Source: Labilibacter marinus (GTDB lineage Bacteria > Bacteroidota > Bacteroidia > Bacteroidales > Marinilabiliaceae). From it: DNA of 64,000 nucleotides. Shown piece after piece: positions 46,376 to 55,482 of this stretch. The notes below the pieces were generated by a model that was given only the letters and a program-made list of their open reading frames with translations, did no database searches and was not told the origin of the DNA. The DNA lies in NCBI RefSeq assembly GCF_001659685.2, contig NZ_LXYE02000033.1, positions 48,562-112,561 of the forward strand, written 5' to 3'. Position numbers and translations under genes: made by a program. Within the stretch, counting starts at the first letter, position 1; every line of letters starts with the position of its first letter.

Positions 46376-47560
46376 ATGAAATATAACTTAGACGAAATAA
46401 TTCAACGAGAAGGTACAGATGCTTATAAGTTAGAGCTAAGAGAAATGGTGTTTGGTACTAGCGAGGTATTGCCTTTGTGGGTGGCAGATATGGATTTTAA
46501 AGCGCCACCATCGGTAATAAAGGCACTGCAAGATAGGGCCGCACATGAAATATATGGGTATACCATTCGCGATAAAAAATTTACAGATTCCATTATAAAT
46601 TGGTTAGGTTCTCAGCATCAATGGAATGTTAAAAAAGAATGGATTGAATTTTCGCCAGGTGTATTACCTTCTATTATGGTTGCCATTCATGAGTATAGTG
46701 AGTCGGGTGATAATGTAATCATTCAAACTCCCGTTTACCCTCCATTTTACTCTATAGTTACCGAGAATGATAGGAATATATTGAAAAATCGTTTGATTGA
46801 AACGGATGGTTATTATACCATTGATTTTGATTTACTAGAAGAACAGGCTAGCGATCCTAAAACTAAAGTATTTGCTTTTTCTAACCCTCATAACCCTGTA
46901 GGAAGAGCATGGAAAAAAGAGGAGCTAAAACGTATTGCTGAAATATGTATTAAACATGACGTTTTAATAGTGTCGGATGAAATACATAGTGATTTATGTT
47001 TGTTTGGAAATAAGCATTACGTAATGGCTGATTTATATCCAGAAGTAAGGGATAGAATAATTACATGTATGGCTCCTAGTAAAACCTTTAATGTAGCAGG
47101 TTTATCTACGGCTTATGCCATTATCGAAGATAAAAAGATAAGAGATCGTTTTCATAAGCGATTGTGGGCGATGCAACTTCATATGGGTAATCTGTTTGGA
47201 GGAATAGCTTTAGAGGCTTCGTATAATGGCGGTGCTGAATGGTTGTTGGCCTTAAAACAATATCTAGAAGCGAATGCCTTGCTGGTACAGGATTTTATAA
47301 AGGAAAACATGCCAGAGGTAGGTTTTGTATTGCCAGAAGCGACTTATTTATTATGGTTTGATTTTAGAAAATGGGGATTATCTCCATCTAAGCTAAGAAA
47401 AGCCATGGTAGAAATTGGCAAAGTAGGTATGAATGATGGTGTGTCTTTTGGAACTGAAGGAGCAGGTTTTCAACGCTTGAATATTGGCTCACCTAAAGCG
47501 CTTATTCAGGAAGGCTTAGAAAGAATTTTAAAAGTAAGAAACGAAGTCTTTAAAGGATAA
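46376..47560 (+). CDS. MalY/PatB-type pyridoxal-phosphate C-S lyase
   Basis: A 394-residue fold-type I aminotransferase-like enzyme of the MalY/PatB group, typically a cystathionine beta-lyase. LPLWVADMDFKAPPSV (about 32-47) is the family hallmark. FSNPHNPVGRAW and VSDEIHSDL follow, with the PLP Lys236 in APSKTFNVAGL and a late Arg in FQRLNIGSP. It should cleave the C-S bond of cystathionine or related thioethers. A regulatory role like that of E. coli MalY cannot be excluded. ATG start; no operon partner. Confidence 0.9.
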   Translation: MKYNLDEIIQREGTDAYKLELREMVFGTSEVLPLWVADMDFKAPPSVIKALQDRAAHEIYGYTIRDKKFTDSIINWLGSQHQWNVKKEWIEFSPGVLPSIMVAIHEYSESGDNVIIQTPVYPPFYSIVTENDRNILKNRLIETDGYYTIDFDLLEEQASDPKTKVFAFSNPHNPVGRAWKKEELKRIAEICIKHDVLIVSDEIHSDLCLFGNKHYVMADLYPEVRDRIITCMAPSKTFNVAGLSTAYAIIEDKKIRDRFHKRLWAMQLHMGNLFGGIALEASYNGGAEWLLALKQYLEANALLVQDFIKENMPEVGFVLPEATYLLWFDFRKWGLSPSKLRKAMVEIGKVGMNDGVSFGTEGAGFQRLNIGSPKALIQEGLERILKVRNEVFKG

Positions 47561-47573
47561 CTGGTCAATTGTC

Positions 47574-47606
47574 AATAGTCATTAGTTAGTTTAACTAGTG
47601 ACTATT
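47574..47606. terminator. Long hairpin between convergent genes
   Basis: AATAGTCA-T-TAGTTA pairs with TAACTA-G-TGACTATT around a GTT loop (15 bases with one mismatch). It overlaps the stop of the DMT gene and lies just after the MalY-type gene. It is probably a bidirectional terminator, although no strong T run follows. The arms are built from TCATTAG-like heptamers. Confidence 0.55.
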
Positions 47607-48489
47607 AGTCAATGACTGCCTTTTGTCTCTTAAGTATTGGAAATAGAAATACTGAAGCTAATATCATTACTGTTCCAGCGTAAAAACCACTGGTCATATA
47701 TTCCGATTCTCCAAATATAAAAAAGGCTAGTATTATGCCGTAGATAGGTTCCATATTTATAGAAAGTATTACGGTGTAGGCAGATAATTCCTTCATTACA
47801 TCTACACTTACAGCAAATGCAAAAGCAGTACATATTAACCCAAGTATAAGCAGGTAGGTAATATCACTCATCGAAGGAGAAAAGAAATCACTAGAAAATC
47901 CTCCTGTAAAGATAAGGTAAAGACTAATACCTATAAATCCCCCTACCATCTCATAAAAACTGATTAATGTTGGAGAATGTTGAGTTATATATTTTTTGTT
48001 TAATATGGTAAATGTAGTGGCTAATACGGTTGCTATAATAGCTACAATAATTCCAGATATATAGTTTAACTCGTAACTAAAGATTAAATACAGTCCAATA
48101 ACAATAAATATGCCTACCAGTAACTCAAGCCAATCTATCTTTTTACGAAAGAATATGGGCTCTAATACGCTGGCAAATAAGGCTCCTGAGGATATAATTC
48201 CTAATGTAACCGAAATATTAGATATTTTAATGGCATGAAAAAAGGCAATCCAATGTGCAGCAACAACAAAGCCTATTAAAATTAGTTTTAGAATTTGCTT
48301 AGGTGTTATAAGTAATGATTTTTTCTTTAACAGAAGGTATGCTAATAATCCAATGGAGGCAAATAGCATTCTGTACCATACCATTTGAATGGCTGGCATT
48401 TCGATAAGTTTACCTAGAATTGCAGTAAAACCATAGATAATAACTACAATGTGCATCCAGATTAAGGATGATTGGTGCGATCTTTTCAA
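47605..48489 (-). CDS. EamA/DMT family transporter
   Basis: A 294-residue permease with ten hydrophobic helices arranged as two EamA halves. GFTAILGKLIEMPAIQMVWYRMLFA opens the first half and VSVDVMKELSAYTVILSINMEPIYGIILAFFIFGE is the conserved block of the second. Members export amino acids or metabolites; the substrate is unknown. The start is TTG at 48489, which gives the usual short lead before helix 1. The ATG at 48456 is possible. A near -7 box TATCTTTA lies just upstream. Confidence 0.85.
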   Translation of the reverse strand: MKRSHQSSLIWMHIVVIIYGFTAILGKLIEMPAIQMVWYRMLFASIGLLAYLLLKKKSLLITPKQILKLILIGFVVAAHWIAFFHAIKISNISVTLGIISSGALFASVLEPIFFRKKIDWLELLVGIFIVIGLYLIFSYELNYISGIIVAIIATVLATTFTILNKKYITQHSPTLISFYEMVGGFIGISLYLIFTGGFSSDFFSPSMSDITYLLILGLICTAFAFAVSVDVMKELSAYTVILSINMEPIYGIILAFFIFGESEYMTSGFYAGTVMILASVFLFPILKRQKAVID

Positions 48490-48522
48490 GAGTGTTCTGT
48501 TTAAGCGTGTAAAGATAGGTTA

Positions 48523-49020
48523 TTAAAACATTAAAATAACGACAGTGAAAATTATACCAATTGCAGAAATAATTATTCCTCTTTTGAAATTCTTGGTTTT
48601 TGGTTTGTACATCCAGAAAGAAGAGAAGGCAAGGAAAAATAACAATACGCCCGAAAGTATATTTAACCAGCCAAGTGGTCTGCTTGATTTGGTTTTATGC
48701 AAGCGCGACATTTTGCTAATCCATGTTGGATACGAAGGCCAACTGTATTTCGCAATTCCTGTTTTGGTGTTATAATTCCCAATATCAAAGTAAATAACTC
48801 CATCTTCGGTTTTGTTAATATTTAGACTTCTAAAGCCCAGTTCATTGGCTAGGTTTTCTGCAGAAATATTAGGACCAATGTCTTCAATGAATTCTTTTTC
48901 AACTTTAAATAGGTCGGTGCCTCTATACGTTAGTACAATGCCGCTAAATGCATAAACCATCATTATACCAATGGTGAAAAAGCCAATATAGCGGTGTAAT
49001 ATTCTCATCGAAATTTTCAT
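48523..49020 (-). CDS. PepSY-associated membrane protein
   Basis: A 165-residue protein with RILHRYIGFFTIGIMMVYAFSGIVL (helix 1), a periplasmic domain of about 90 residues and two closing helices (about 115-137 and 147-165). The HRYxG...SG pattern is that of PepSY-associated TM proteins, which occur with iron or flavin systems. This is a short single-unit form. It lies 33 bases upstream of the DMT gene on the same strand, so co-transcription is likely. Confidence 0.78.
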   Translation of the reverse strand: MKISMRILHRYIGFFTIGIMMVYAFSGIVLTYRGTDLFKVEKEFIEDIGPNISAENLANELGFRSLNINKTEDGVIYFDIGNYNTKTGIAKYSWPSYPTWISKMSRLHKTKSSRPLGWLNILSGVLLFFLAFSSFWMYKPKTKNFKRGIIISAIGIIFTVVILMF

Positions 49021-49297
49021 ATTTATTTTTTATTGTATTCAGGTGATATTTAATAATGTTGCCCAGAACTTATTACTCTATTATACAAGCAACTTGTTTA
49101 ATTGCCATGCGAAAGAGCGTTTGGGAAATTCTTCGTTGACTTTAGATATTTATGAACCTCAAAAGTAATATTTTTACTTTTTTCTGCAATTGATGAATGT
49201 TTTTCGTGACGTAACTATTTTGTTTAAAGCTTATTTGTTTTAAATTTTTCGGATACCTTATTTTATCTTTAAGTTGATGAAGAAAATGTTTAAGCAA
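49021..49297. other. Divergent spacer upstream of the pyr promoter
   Basis: This spacer lies between the PepSY gene and the pyr promoter. I see no gene-like frame or hairpin family. It should also hold the minus-strand promoter of the PepSY-DMT pair, which I could not place confidently. Confidence 0.5.
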
Positions 49298-49327
49298 TTG
49301 TAAATTTTGTATTACCTTTAAACTTTG
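49298..49327 (+). promoter_or_regulatory. Promoter of the pyrBI operon
   Basis: TTG (49298-49300) and AAACTTTG (49320-49327) are separated by 19 bases, close to TTG-N19-TAnnTTTG. Transcription would start near 49334, leaving a leader of about 330 bases before pyrB. Confidence 0.6.
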
Positions 49328-49333
49328 GAATGA

Positions 49334-49664
49334 GTAAGGAATTAACAACATCCAAAGGAGCTTTTCAAGCGAATGCATCATCTTATCCTATAGATGATTA
49401 TAGACACGTTGTTGTTATTTTAATGAATTCATTTTTTAGTTGGCTGACAAGTTGTTGTCGGTCTTTTTTTTGCTTTTTATTAAAGCTTACAACCAAAGTA
49501 GATTTTTTCGAAAGTCGTTTAAGTTCTCTACCAACTCAAGATTATAATAGAATACAACCATTATTTATAGTTCAACAAATAAATATACTAGGGTTAATTA
49601 AAATTCCGTGTAAAATGATTTGCACGCGTATTGATATCCTTGTATGCGATATAAAAACATTTAC
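49334..49664 (+). promoter_or_regulatory. Long pyr leader with an open reading frame through the terminator
   Basis: A single frame is open from 49330 to 49668. With the predicted transcript start near 49334, its first usable ATG is 49423 (MNSFFSWLTSCCRSFF). It runs through the intrinsic terminator at 49442-49471, and its TGA (49666-49668) overlaps the pyrB ATG as ATGA. A U-rich stretch (TTTTAATGAATTCATTTTTTAG) precedes the hairpin. The layout recalls the enterobacterial pyrL attenuator, where UTP-sensitive pausing couples translation to read-through. No Bacteroidota precedent is known to me, so the mechanism is inference. Confidence 0.5.
49442..49471 (+). terminator. Intrinsic terminator in the pyr leader (candidate attenuator)
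   Basis: GGCTGACAA (49442-49450) pairs with TTGTCGGTC (49455-49463) with wobbles around a GTTG loop, followed by eight T (49464-49471). It lies 193 bases before pyrB, with no complete gene between promoter and hairpin. Confidence 0.75.
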
Positions 49665-50573
49665 ATGAAGAATAGAAGTTTAGTATCCATCAATGACTTT
49701 ACTAAGGAGGAAATCCTTAAGATTGTGGAACTGGCAAAGGAGTTTGAAGCAAATCCAAACAGAGATTTGTTAAAGAATAAAGTAGTTGCTAGTTTGTTTT
49801 TTGAGCCCTCTACCAGAACGCGACTTAGCTTTGAAACGGCGATTAATCGTTTAGGAGGTAGAGTGGTCGGGTTTACAGATGCATCTTCATCATCAACAAC
49901 CAAAGGAGAAACGCTTAAAGATACTATTAAAATGGTGAGTAATTATGCCGATTTAATTGTGATGCGCCATCCTTTAGAGGGAAGTGCTCGCTATGCTTCT
50001 GAGCAATCTAATGTGCCAATTGTTAACGCAGGTGATGGTGCTAATCAGCATCCAACACAAACTTTATTAGATTTATATTCTATTCTTAAAACGCAAGGTA
50101 CGCTCGAAAATCTGAATATTTTTATGGTGGGCGATTTAAAATATGGTCGTACTGTACACTCATTATTACAGGCTTTATCTCACTTTAATCCAGTCTTTAA
50201 TTTTATTTCTCCAGAGGAATTAAGAATGCCAGATGAATATAAATTTTGGTTGGATTCAAAAGGAATAAAGTATTACGAGCACAGTGAATTTACTGATATC
50301 TTATCGAGAGCAGATATTTTGTACATGACCAGAGTACAGCAAGAAAGATTTGTTGACCCTATTGAATACGAAAAAGTTAAAAACGTTTATATCCTAAATA
50401 ATGCGATGCTGGACAATACCAAAGATAATTTGCGTGTCCTGCATCCACTGCCGAGGGTAAATGAGATAAATGAAGATGTGGATGAAAACCCCAAGGCTTA
50501 TTATTTTGAGCAAGCCGAGAATGGAGTTTATGCCCGTATGGCTATCATGGCATCTATTTTAGGATTAGTTTAA
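49665..50573 (+). CDS. pyrB: Aspartate carbamoyltransferase catalytic subunit
   Basis: A 302-residue enzyme joining carbamoyl phosphate and aspartate, the committed step of pyrimidine synthesis. [15 protein letters not shown] (near residues 44-58) binds carbamoyl phosphate, [12 protein letters not shown] and [15 protein letters not shown] are active-site blocks, and [11 protein letters not shown] near 265 carries the conserved HPLPR. I start it at the ATG at 49665 ([11 protein letters not shown]), the family-typical start; the upstream ATG at 49644 adds seven residues. It is followed by pyrI after 18 bases, giving a class B holoenzyme. Confidence 0.97.
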   Translation: MKNRSLVSINDFTKEEILKIVELAKEFEANPNRDLLKNKVVASLFFEPSTRTRLSFETAINRLGGRVVGFTDASSSSTTKGETLKDTIKMVSNYADLIVMRHPLEGSARYASEQSNVPIVNAGDGANQHPTQTLLDLYSILKTQGTLENLNIFMVGDLKYGRTVHSLLQALSHFNPVFNFISPEELRMPDEYKFWLDSKGIKYYEHSEFTDILSRADILYMTRVQQERFVDPIEYEKVKNVYILNNAMLDNTKDNLRVLHPLPRVNEINEDVDENPKAYYFEQAENGVYARMAIMASILGLV

Positions 50574-50591
50574 ACGTTAAAGGTTATTGAG

Positions 50592-51050
50592 ATGAGTAAT
50601 AAAACAGAATTAAGCGTAAGTGCCATTAAAGAAGGTACAGTAATCGACCATATACCGGCAAACTGCCTTTTTAAGGTAATTAGTATTTTGGGCTTAGATA
50701 ATTGTGATAACCTTATTACTTTTGGTACTAACCTGGGTAGTAATCGATATGGTAAAAAAGCAATTATTAAGGTGGCTGATAAGTCTTTCGAAAAAGAAGA
50801 TTTAAACAGAATAGCTTTGGTAGCACCAGATGCTCGATTAAATATAATTAGAGACTATGAGGTGGTTGAGAAGAAGTTTGTAACTGTTCCTCAGGAAATT
50901 ATAGGCATTGCTAAGTGTTTTAACCCAAAGTGCATCACGAATAACGAAACTATAATCACTAAGTTTACTTTGGTTAATTCAAATGTGATGGCATTAAAGT
51001 GTCATTATTGTGAAAAAGTAACCACCGAAGAGCATCTTAAAATATTATAA
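50592..51050 (+). CDS. pyrI: Aspartate carbamoyltransferase regulatory subunit
   Basis: A 152-residue regulatory chain. The N-terminal allosteric domain has VSAIKEGTVIDHIPANCLFKV and GSNRYGKKAIIK (nucleotide contacts). The C-terminal zinc domain has the ligand set C-x4-C and C-x2-C in KCFNPKC and KCHYCEK. It lets ATP and CTP tune the catalytic trimer. The next gene starts 3 bases after its stop. Confidence 0.97.
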   Translation: MSNKTELSVSAIKEGTVIDHIPANCLFKVISILGLDNCDNLITFGTNLGSNRYGKKAIIKVADKSFEKEDLNRIALVAPDARLNIIRDYEVVEKKFVTVPQEIIGIAKCFNPKCITNNETIITKFTLVNSNVMALKCHYCEKVTTEEHLKIL

Positions 51051-51053
51051 GAT

Positions 51054-51647
51054 ATGTCGAAAGTAGATTGGAAACCTGGGAATATGGTATATCCTTTACC
51101 TGCTGTAATGGTTACTGTAGGTAATGCACCCGAAAACTATAATATTATTACAATTGCCTGGACAGGAACTATTTGCTCCGACCCGCCGATGTGTTATATC
51201 TCGGTTCGTAAGGGTCGTCATTCATATCCTATACTAAAGGAAACTGGGGAATTCGTGATTAATTTAACCACCAAGGACTTGGCTTATGCTACGGATTGGT
51301 GTGGAGTGCGCTCTGGTCGTCAGTATGATAAGTTTAAGGAAATGAATCTAACACCTGGAAAAGCCAGCAAGGTAAGTGCACCAATCATAGAGGAATCTCC
51401 TGTTAATATTGAATGTAAAGTTACACAGGTGGTAGAACTGGGTACTCATGATATGTTTATGGCTGAGGTAGTTAATGTGAAGGCTGATGATAAATATATA
51501 GATGAAGCCTCAGGAGCCTTTTCTTTATTTAAAGCTAAGCCTATCTGTTACTCTCATGGCAATTATTACGAGGTAGGTAAAAAGATTGGGAAGTTTGGTT
51601 ACGCTGTAGAAAAGAAAAAACGGAAAAGGCCAGTTAAAAAGAGGTAA
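51054..51647 (+). CDS. Flavin reductase-like FMN-binding protein
   Basis: A 197-residue split-barrel flavoprotein. NIITIAWTGTICSDPPMCYISVRKGRHSY (about 26-54) is the FMN-binding block of the flavin reductase-like family, and FVINLTT follows. The C-terminus is strongly basic (EKKKRKRPVKKR). The reaction is probably NAD(P)H-dependent flavin reduction or a related redox step. It is tightly packed behind pyrI, so it belongs to the pyr transcript, though no link to pyrimidine synthesis is known to me. Confidence 0.83.
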   Translation: MSKVDWKPGNMVYPLPAVMVTVGNAPENYNIITIAWTGTICSDPPMCYISVRKGRHSYPILKETGEFVINLTTKDLAYATDWCGVRSGRQYDKFKEMNLTPGKASKVSAPIIEESPVNIECKVTQVVELGTHDMFMAEVVNVKADDKYIDEASGAFSLFKAKPICYSHGNYYEVGKKIGKFGYAVEKKKRKRPVKKR

Positions 51648-51842
51648 GGATAACTGTATATAGTTATAGGTTTCAAAATATAATTAGGATATACTTTTGA
51701 TAGATAGGAAATATATAAGTTTGTGAGTAGTATTTATCTTAGTTAGTGTTTTCTATTCACCATGTGTTTGGGTGGAAAACCCAATCAAATAAATAACTAA
51801 AACAAGACTCGGGCTTAGTTATCGTTAAATATCAATGAATGA

Positions 51843-51873
51843 TTGATAACTGTTATTTGAAATAATATCTTTG
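51843..51873 (+). promoter_or_regulatory. Promoter of the PhnA gene
   Basis: TTG (51843-51845), 20 bases, TATCTTTG (51866-51873): a textbook Bacteroidota promoter. The start is near 51880 with a 22-base leader. Confidence 0.78.
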
Positions 51874-51901
51874 CGCCTCAATTTATTCAGACAAAAACAA
51901 A

Positions 51902-52474
51902 ATGAGCATAGAGAAAGAGTTAATTGCGCGAAGTGGTGAAGTATGCGAATTGTGCGGTGCTTCAGATGATTTATCGGTATACGAAGTGCCATCATCGCCA
52001 GCAAACGAAAGCATTTATATTTGTGCGAACTGCGAAGGGCAAATAGAAAATCCAGATAAAGTTGATATTAATCACTGGCGTTGTTTAAACGATAGTATGT
52101 GGAGCACGATACCTGCTGTTCAGGTAATGGCTTGGCGTATGCTAAATCGCCTTAAGGCAGAAGGATGGCCGCAGGATTTATTAGATATGCTTTATTTAGA
52201 AGAGGACGTACTTACTTGGGCTAAGGCGGCTGGAGATGGAGAAGAGGATGAGGATGCAGTAAAGCATATAGATAGCAACGGCGTTAGATTGCAAGCAGGA
52301 GATACAGTTGTTTTAATTAAAGATTTAAACGTTAAGGGCGGTGGTTTTACAGCCAAACGAGGAACTGCTGTTAGGGGTATAAGTTTAGTTCATGATAATC
52401 CAGAACAAATTGAAGGAAGAGTGAGCGGACAACAGGTGGTGCTATTGACTCAGTATGTAAAAAAGACGAACTAA
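51902..52474 (+). CDS. PhnA domain zinc-ribbon protein
   Basis: A 190-residue protein. The N-terminal zinc ribbon has CELCG (15-19) and CANCEG (42-47). Then comes a helical segment DINHWRCLNDSMWSTIPAVQVMAWRML, an acidic linker, and the C-terminal PhnA (SH3-like) domain with DSNGVRLQAGDTVVLIKDLNVKGGGFTAKRGTAV. Despite the name, PhnA proteins are not shown to cleave phosphonates and the role is unsettled. Single-gene unit with a strong promoter and terminator. Confidence 0.88.
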   Translation: MSIEKELIARSGEVCELCGASDDLSVYEVPSSPANESIYICANCEGQIENPDKVDINHWRCLNDSMWSTIPAVQVMAWRMLNRLKAEGWPQDLLDMLYLEEDVLTWAKAAGDGEEDEDAVKHIDSNGVRLQAGDTVVLIKDLNVKGGGFTAKRGTAVRGISLVHDNPEQIEGRVSGQQVVLLTQYVKKTN

Positions 52475-52495
52475 GTAATAACTTATTGATTGATT

Positions 52496-52533
52496 AATAG
52501 GGAATAGTGTGTAGTACTATTTCCTATTTTTTT
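52496..52533 (+). terminator. Intrinsic terminator after the PhnA gene
   Basis: AATAGGGAATAGT (52496-52508) pairs with ACTATTTCCTATT (52516-52528) with one wobble, followed by a T run to 52533. Confidence 0.9.
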
Positions 52534-52609
52534 GTAAAAAAAAGGTGTTTTTTGAGAACAAAAACTAACGCTTAACGTACTAATGTTATCAGATGTTTAG
52601 TGTAGGGCG

Positions 52610-53923
52610 ATGAGTGAGCAAATGAAAGGATGTGTGGTAAAGAAGGATTTTAAATACTATATTCAGAAACTAGTTGTATTTGGGAAAAAAGAACGGTCTA
52701 TGCAGGACCTGATTCTGATTTATACTTTTTTCTCGTTAATAATTTTAGTTCCATTATCGTTATTGGTTAACCTGTGTATATCGGTATCAGTAAAACTTAT
52801 TTATTTTGATATAGTTGCTATTGTTGTTTTTTCGTTGGCCTATTATCTTTCTAACAAGCTTATTAATTTAAGATTTCTCAGAATATTCTTTATCATAGCT
52901 GCTAATATTTTAATATGCATATCTTGGTTGATCTCAGAAGGCAGTTCAGGACCAACTATTGTATTGTATGTAGCACTTTTTTCAATCATTATTTTTATTT
53001 CTGAAGGCAGAGAATTTTTATTTTTTACGGCCACTACAGCAATGGGTATTACGGCCATGTATGTAATTGAATATTTATATCCAGAAATTTTATTGCCATA
53101 TGGTACACCAAAGGATAAAATAATCTATTCTATTTCGGTGGTTACTTTGATTTTAAGTTTTGAAATTCCGTTACTAATTTATGCTAGGTCAATACTTTAT
53201 CGAGAACGTGATGAGGCCATAGAAAATGCTGAAAATAAGGCCTATTTGTTAGCTAATATGAGTCATGAGATTCGTACCCCCATGAATGCTATTTTAGGCT
53301 TTACAGAGTTATTATCCGACCCACAGATTGAAAAGGATGAGTCTAAATCATATCTCGAAATTGTTAATCAGAATTCAAGAATACTCATGAATTTGCTGAA
53401 TAATGTGATTAATGTTTCCAAACTTAATTCCGATAAGATTCAGGCGTATTATTCTATAGGTAATGCCAATAACATATTAAAGCACACCTACGAAACTTTA
53501 AATACATTTAAGATAAATAGTGGTATAGAATTTCGATATGAGCAAATATCGGAGCATAAAGCAGAATTTGAAGTTGACGAGAATCTATTGTTTCAAATTT
53601 TATTAAATCTAGGATATAATGCCTTAAAATTCACGCAAAAAGGGTCAGTGGTCTTTAGTGCAACAAGGCGAGATAAGTATATAACTTTCTCTGTAAAAGA
53701 TACTGGGGTTGGGATTCCTAAAAAGCAACAACCATGTATTTTTAATAGCTATGAACAAGCAGATAATAACAAAGTTATAAGAACTGCAAATATTGGAGCA
53801 GGTTTGGGATTATCCATTAGTAAAAGAATAACTGACTTGTTAGATGGTGAAATCTGGTTTAATTCTAAAGAGGGAAGAGGTTCTCAATTTTTTGTTCGAC
53901 TTCCTGTGGATAGACGTAAATAA
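52610..53923 (+). CDS. Membrane sensor histidine kinase, tandem copy 1
   Basis: A 437-residue kinase. Six hydrophobic segments lie in about residues 38-200 without a recognisable sensor domain. HisKA has NMSHEIRTPMNAI with phospho-acceptor His219. The ATPase domain has ENLLFQILLNLGYNALKF (N box), DTGVGIP (G1) and GAGLGLSIS (G2). The F-box region reads IFNSYEQADN, diverged from the usual FERF. No receiver domain is present. It is a clear paralogue of the gene at 54107-55414, sharing the SEGSSGP-type membrane loop. No response regulator is nearby. Confidence 0.93.
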   Translation: MSEQMKGCVVKKDFKYYIQKLVVFGKKERSMQDLILIYTFFSLIILVPLSLLVNLCISVSVKLIYFDIVAIVVFSLAYYLSNKLINLRFLRIFFIIAANILICISWLISEGSSGPTIVLYVALFSIIIFISEGREFLFFTATTAMGITAMYVIEYLYPEILLPYGTPKDKIIYSISVVTLILSFEIPLLIYARSILYRERDEAIENAENKAYLLANMSHEIRTPMNAILGFTELLSDPQIEKDESKSYLEIVNQNSRILMNLLNNVINVSKLNSDKIQAYYSIGNANNILKHTYETLNTFKINSGIEFRYEQISEHKAEFEVDENLLFQILLNLGYNALKFTQKGSVVFSATRRDKYITFSVKDTGVGIPKKQQPCIFNSYEQADNNKVIRTANIGAGLGLSISKRITDLLDGEIWFNSKEGRGSQFFVRLPVDRRK

Positions 53924-54031
53924 TAACTATAGATACATGTTAAGGTGTAATTTATTGCAGACTTTTTAAGATATGTTTTACTCAAAGTGTATTAAATGAA
54001 TTAGTTAAATATAAAAAATAGACTTAAATTA

Positions 54032-54064
54032 GGGAATAACGTTAAACCGTTATTCCCTTTTTTT
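54032..54064 (+). terminator. Intrinsic terminator between the tandem kinases
   Basis: GGGAATAACG (54032-54041) and CGTTATTCCC (54048-54057) form a perfect stem with a 6-base loop and seven T. The two kinases are therefore separate transcripts. Confidence 0.93.
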
Positions 54065-54106
54065 GTTAAAACAGCAGAGGGAATCATAAAGTACAAATCT
54101 AATCAC

Positions 54107-55414
54107 GTGAAAAAAGAAGTGAAAAATCGCACATCAAATCTATTGAATACAACGATTGAGCGAGCTTTGGTCATTCGTGATAAGAATAGGCCTTTACAAG
54201 ATTTAATTTTCTTGTATACCATTTTAGCCATGGTTCTTTTTACTGGCTTAGGAGCAGGTATTAATGTTATTATTGAGAGCAGTCCTTCGATCACTTACTC
54301 TAATTATGTTATTCTGAGTGTAATGATTGTGTTTTATTTGTTGGCGCGCAATGCCAAATTAATAAAATACGTACGTTGGATATTTATAACAGTGGCTGGC
54401 CCTACCATTGTTTATGTATGGATTCTTACAGAAGGTAGCGCTGGCCCTTCCATGATATTTATACATGGTTTAATAAGTCTACTTGTATTTATGCTGGTGG
54501 GTAAAGAGTTGTATGTTACTGTTGGATTAATGATTCTGATTGCCATTTCGTGTTATGGAATCGAGTATTTTTACCCTGAGATATTTCATCATTATGCCAA
54601 CGATGAACAACGAACCATTGATTCCTTAAGTGTAGTAATACTCATCTTTATTTTGGAAATTCCGATTTTAATATTCGCTCGCAATGCTTTGTATATGCAA
54701 CGAAACAAGGCCATTGAAGAGTCTGATATAAAAACATCTATCATGGCTAATCTCAGTCATGAAATTAGAACACCCATGAATGCCATTATTGGTTTTGCGG
54801 ATTTGATGAGCGAAAAAGGAATTGATGAGGCGGATAGAGAGAACTACCTAAAAATAGTGAAACAAAACTCGCGATCGTTAATGAATCTGTTGGATAATGT
54901 TATCAGCTCTGCTAAATTGGATTCAGGAACAGCTAAGGTATTTTACGCAAAGAGTAATGCCAATGACATTATGCAATTAAGTTGTGATACGCTAAAAAGC
55001 ATTGCTATTAATTCAAAGATAAAACTACTTACTAAGCCTATCGAAGAAAAATATGCAGGCATAGAGGTAGATGAGAATTTATTGTTTCAGATTTTACTGA
55101 ACTTAGGCTATAATGCCATTAAGTTTACTCAAGAAGGTAGTGTTAGTTTTGCACTTAGTAAAGAGGATGAGTATCTGCAATTTTCGGTATCTGATACAGG
55201 AGCTGGAATACCTGAAGATAAAAAGGAAAACTTATTTGAGCGTTTTACTCAATTGAATCAGGAAGTAAATATGATACCTACTAATGGCGCTGGTTTAGGC
55301 CTGTCTATTTCTAAACGCTTAACAGAGCTATTGCAAGGAGAAATTTGGTTTACTTCTCAAGAAAATGAAGGCTCTACCTTTTTTATAAAAATCCCCATAA
55401 AACCTCGTAAATAA
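54107..55414 (+). CDS. Membrane sensor histidine kinase, tandem copy 2
   Basis: A 435-residue kinase paralogous to the preceding one over its full length: the same six-helix N-terminal part with LTEGSAGPSMIF, the same NLSHEIRTPMNAIIGF with His218, VDENLLFQILLNLGYNAIKFTQEGS, SDTGAGIP, LFERFTQ and GAGLGLSIS. Here the F box is canonical, unlike in copy 1. The start is GTG at 54107. No receiver domain is fused and no response regulator is adjacent. The pair looks like a local duplication with divergence. Confidence 0.92.
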   Translation: MKKEVKNRTSNLLNTTIERALVIRDKNRPLQDLIFLYTILAMVLFTGLGAGINVIIESSPSITYSNYVILSVMIVFYLLARNAKLIKYVRWIFITVAGPTIVYVWILTEGSAGPSMIFIHGLISLLVFMLVGKELYVTVGLMILIAISCYGIEYFYPEIFHHYANDEQRTIDSLSVVILIFILEIPILIFARNALYMQRNKAIEESDIKTSIMANLSHEIRTPMNAIIGFADLMSEKGIDEADRENYLKIVKQNSRSLMNLLDNVISSAKLDSGTAKVFYAKSNANDIMQLSCDTLKSIAINSKIKLLTKPIEEKYAGIEVDENLLFQILLNLGYNAIKFTQEGSVSFALSKEDEYLQFSVSDTGAGIPEDKKENLFERFTQLNQEVNMIPTNGAGLGLSISKRLTELLQGEIWFTSQENEGSTFFIKIPIKPRK

Positions 55415-55446
55415 AAAATAGGAAGCCAATTTAATGACTTCCTATC
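55412..55446 (-). terminator. Intrinsic terminator of the TonB receptor gene
   Basis: ATAGGAAG (55418-55425) and CTTCCTAT (55438-55445) form the stem. On the minus strand it is followed by a T run (complement of AAAAAA at 55413-55418). Confidence 0.75.
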
Positions 55447-55482
55447 TAAAAACATTATAGTAGCTTACTTAAAATTCTCTTG

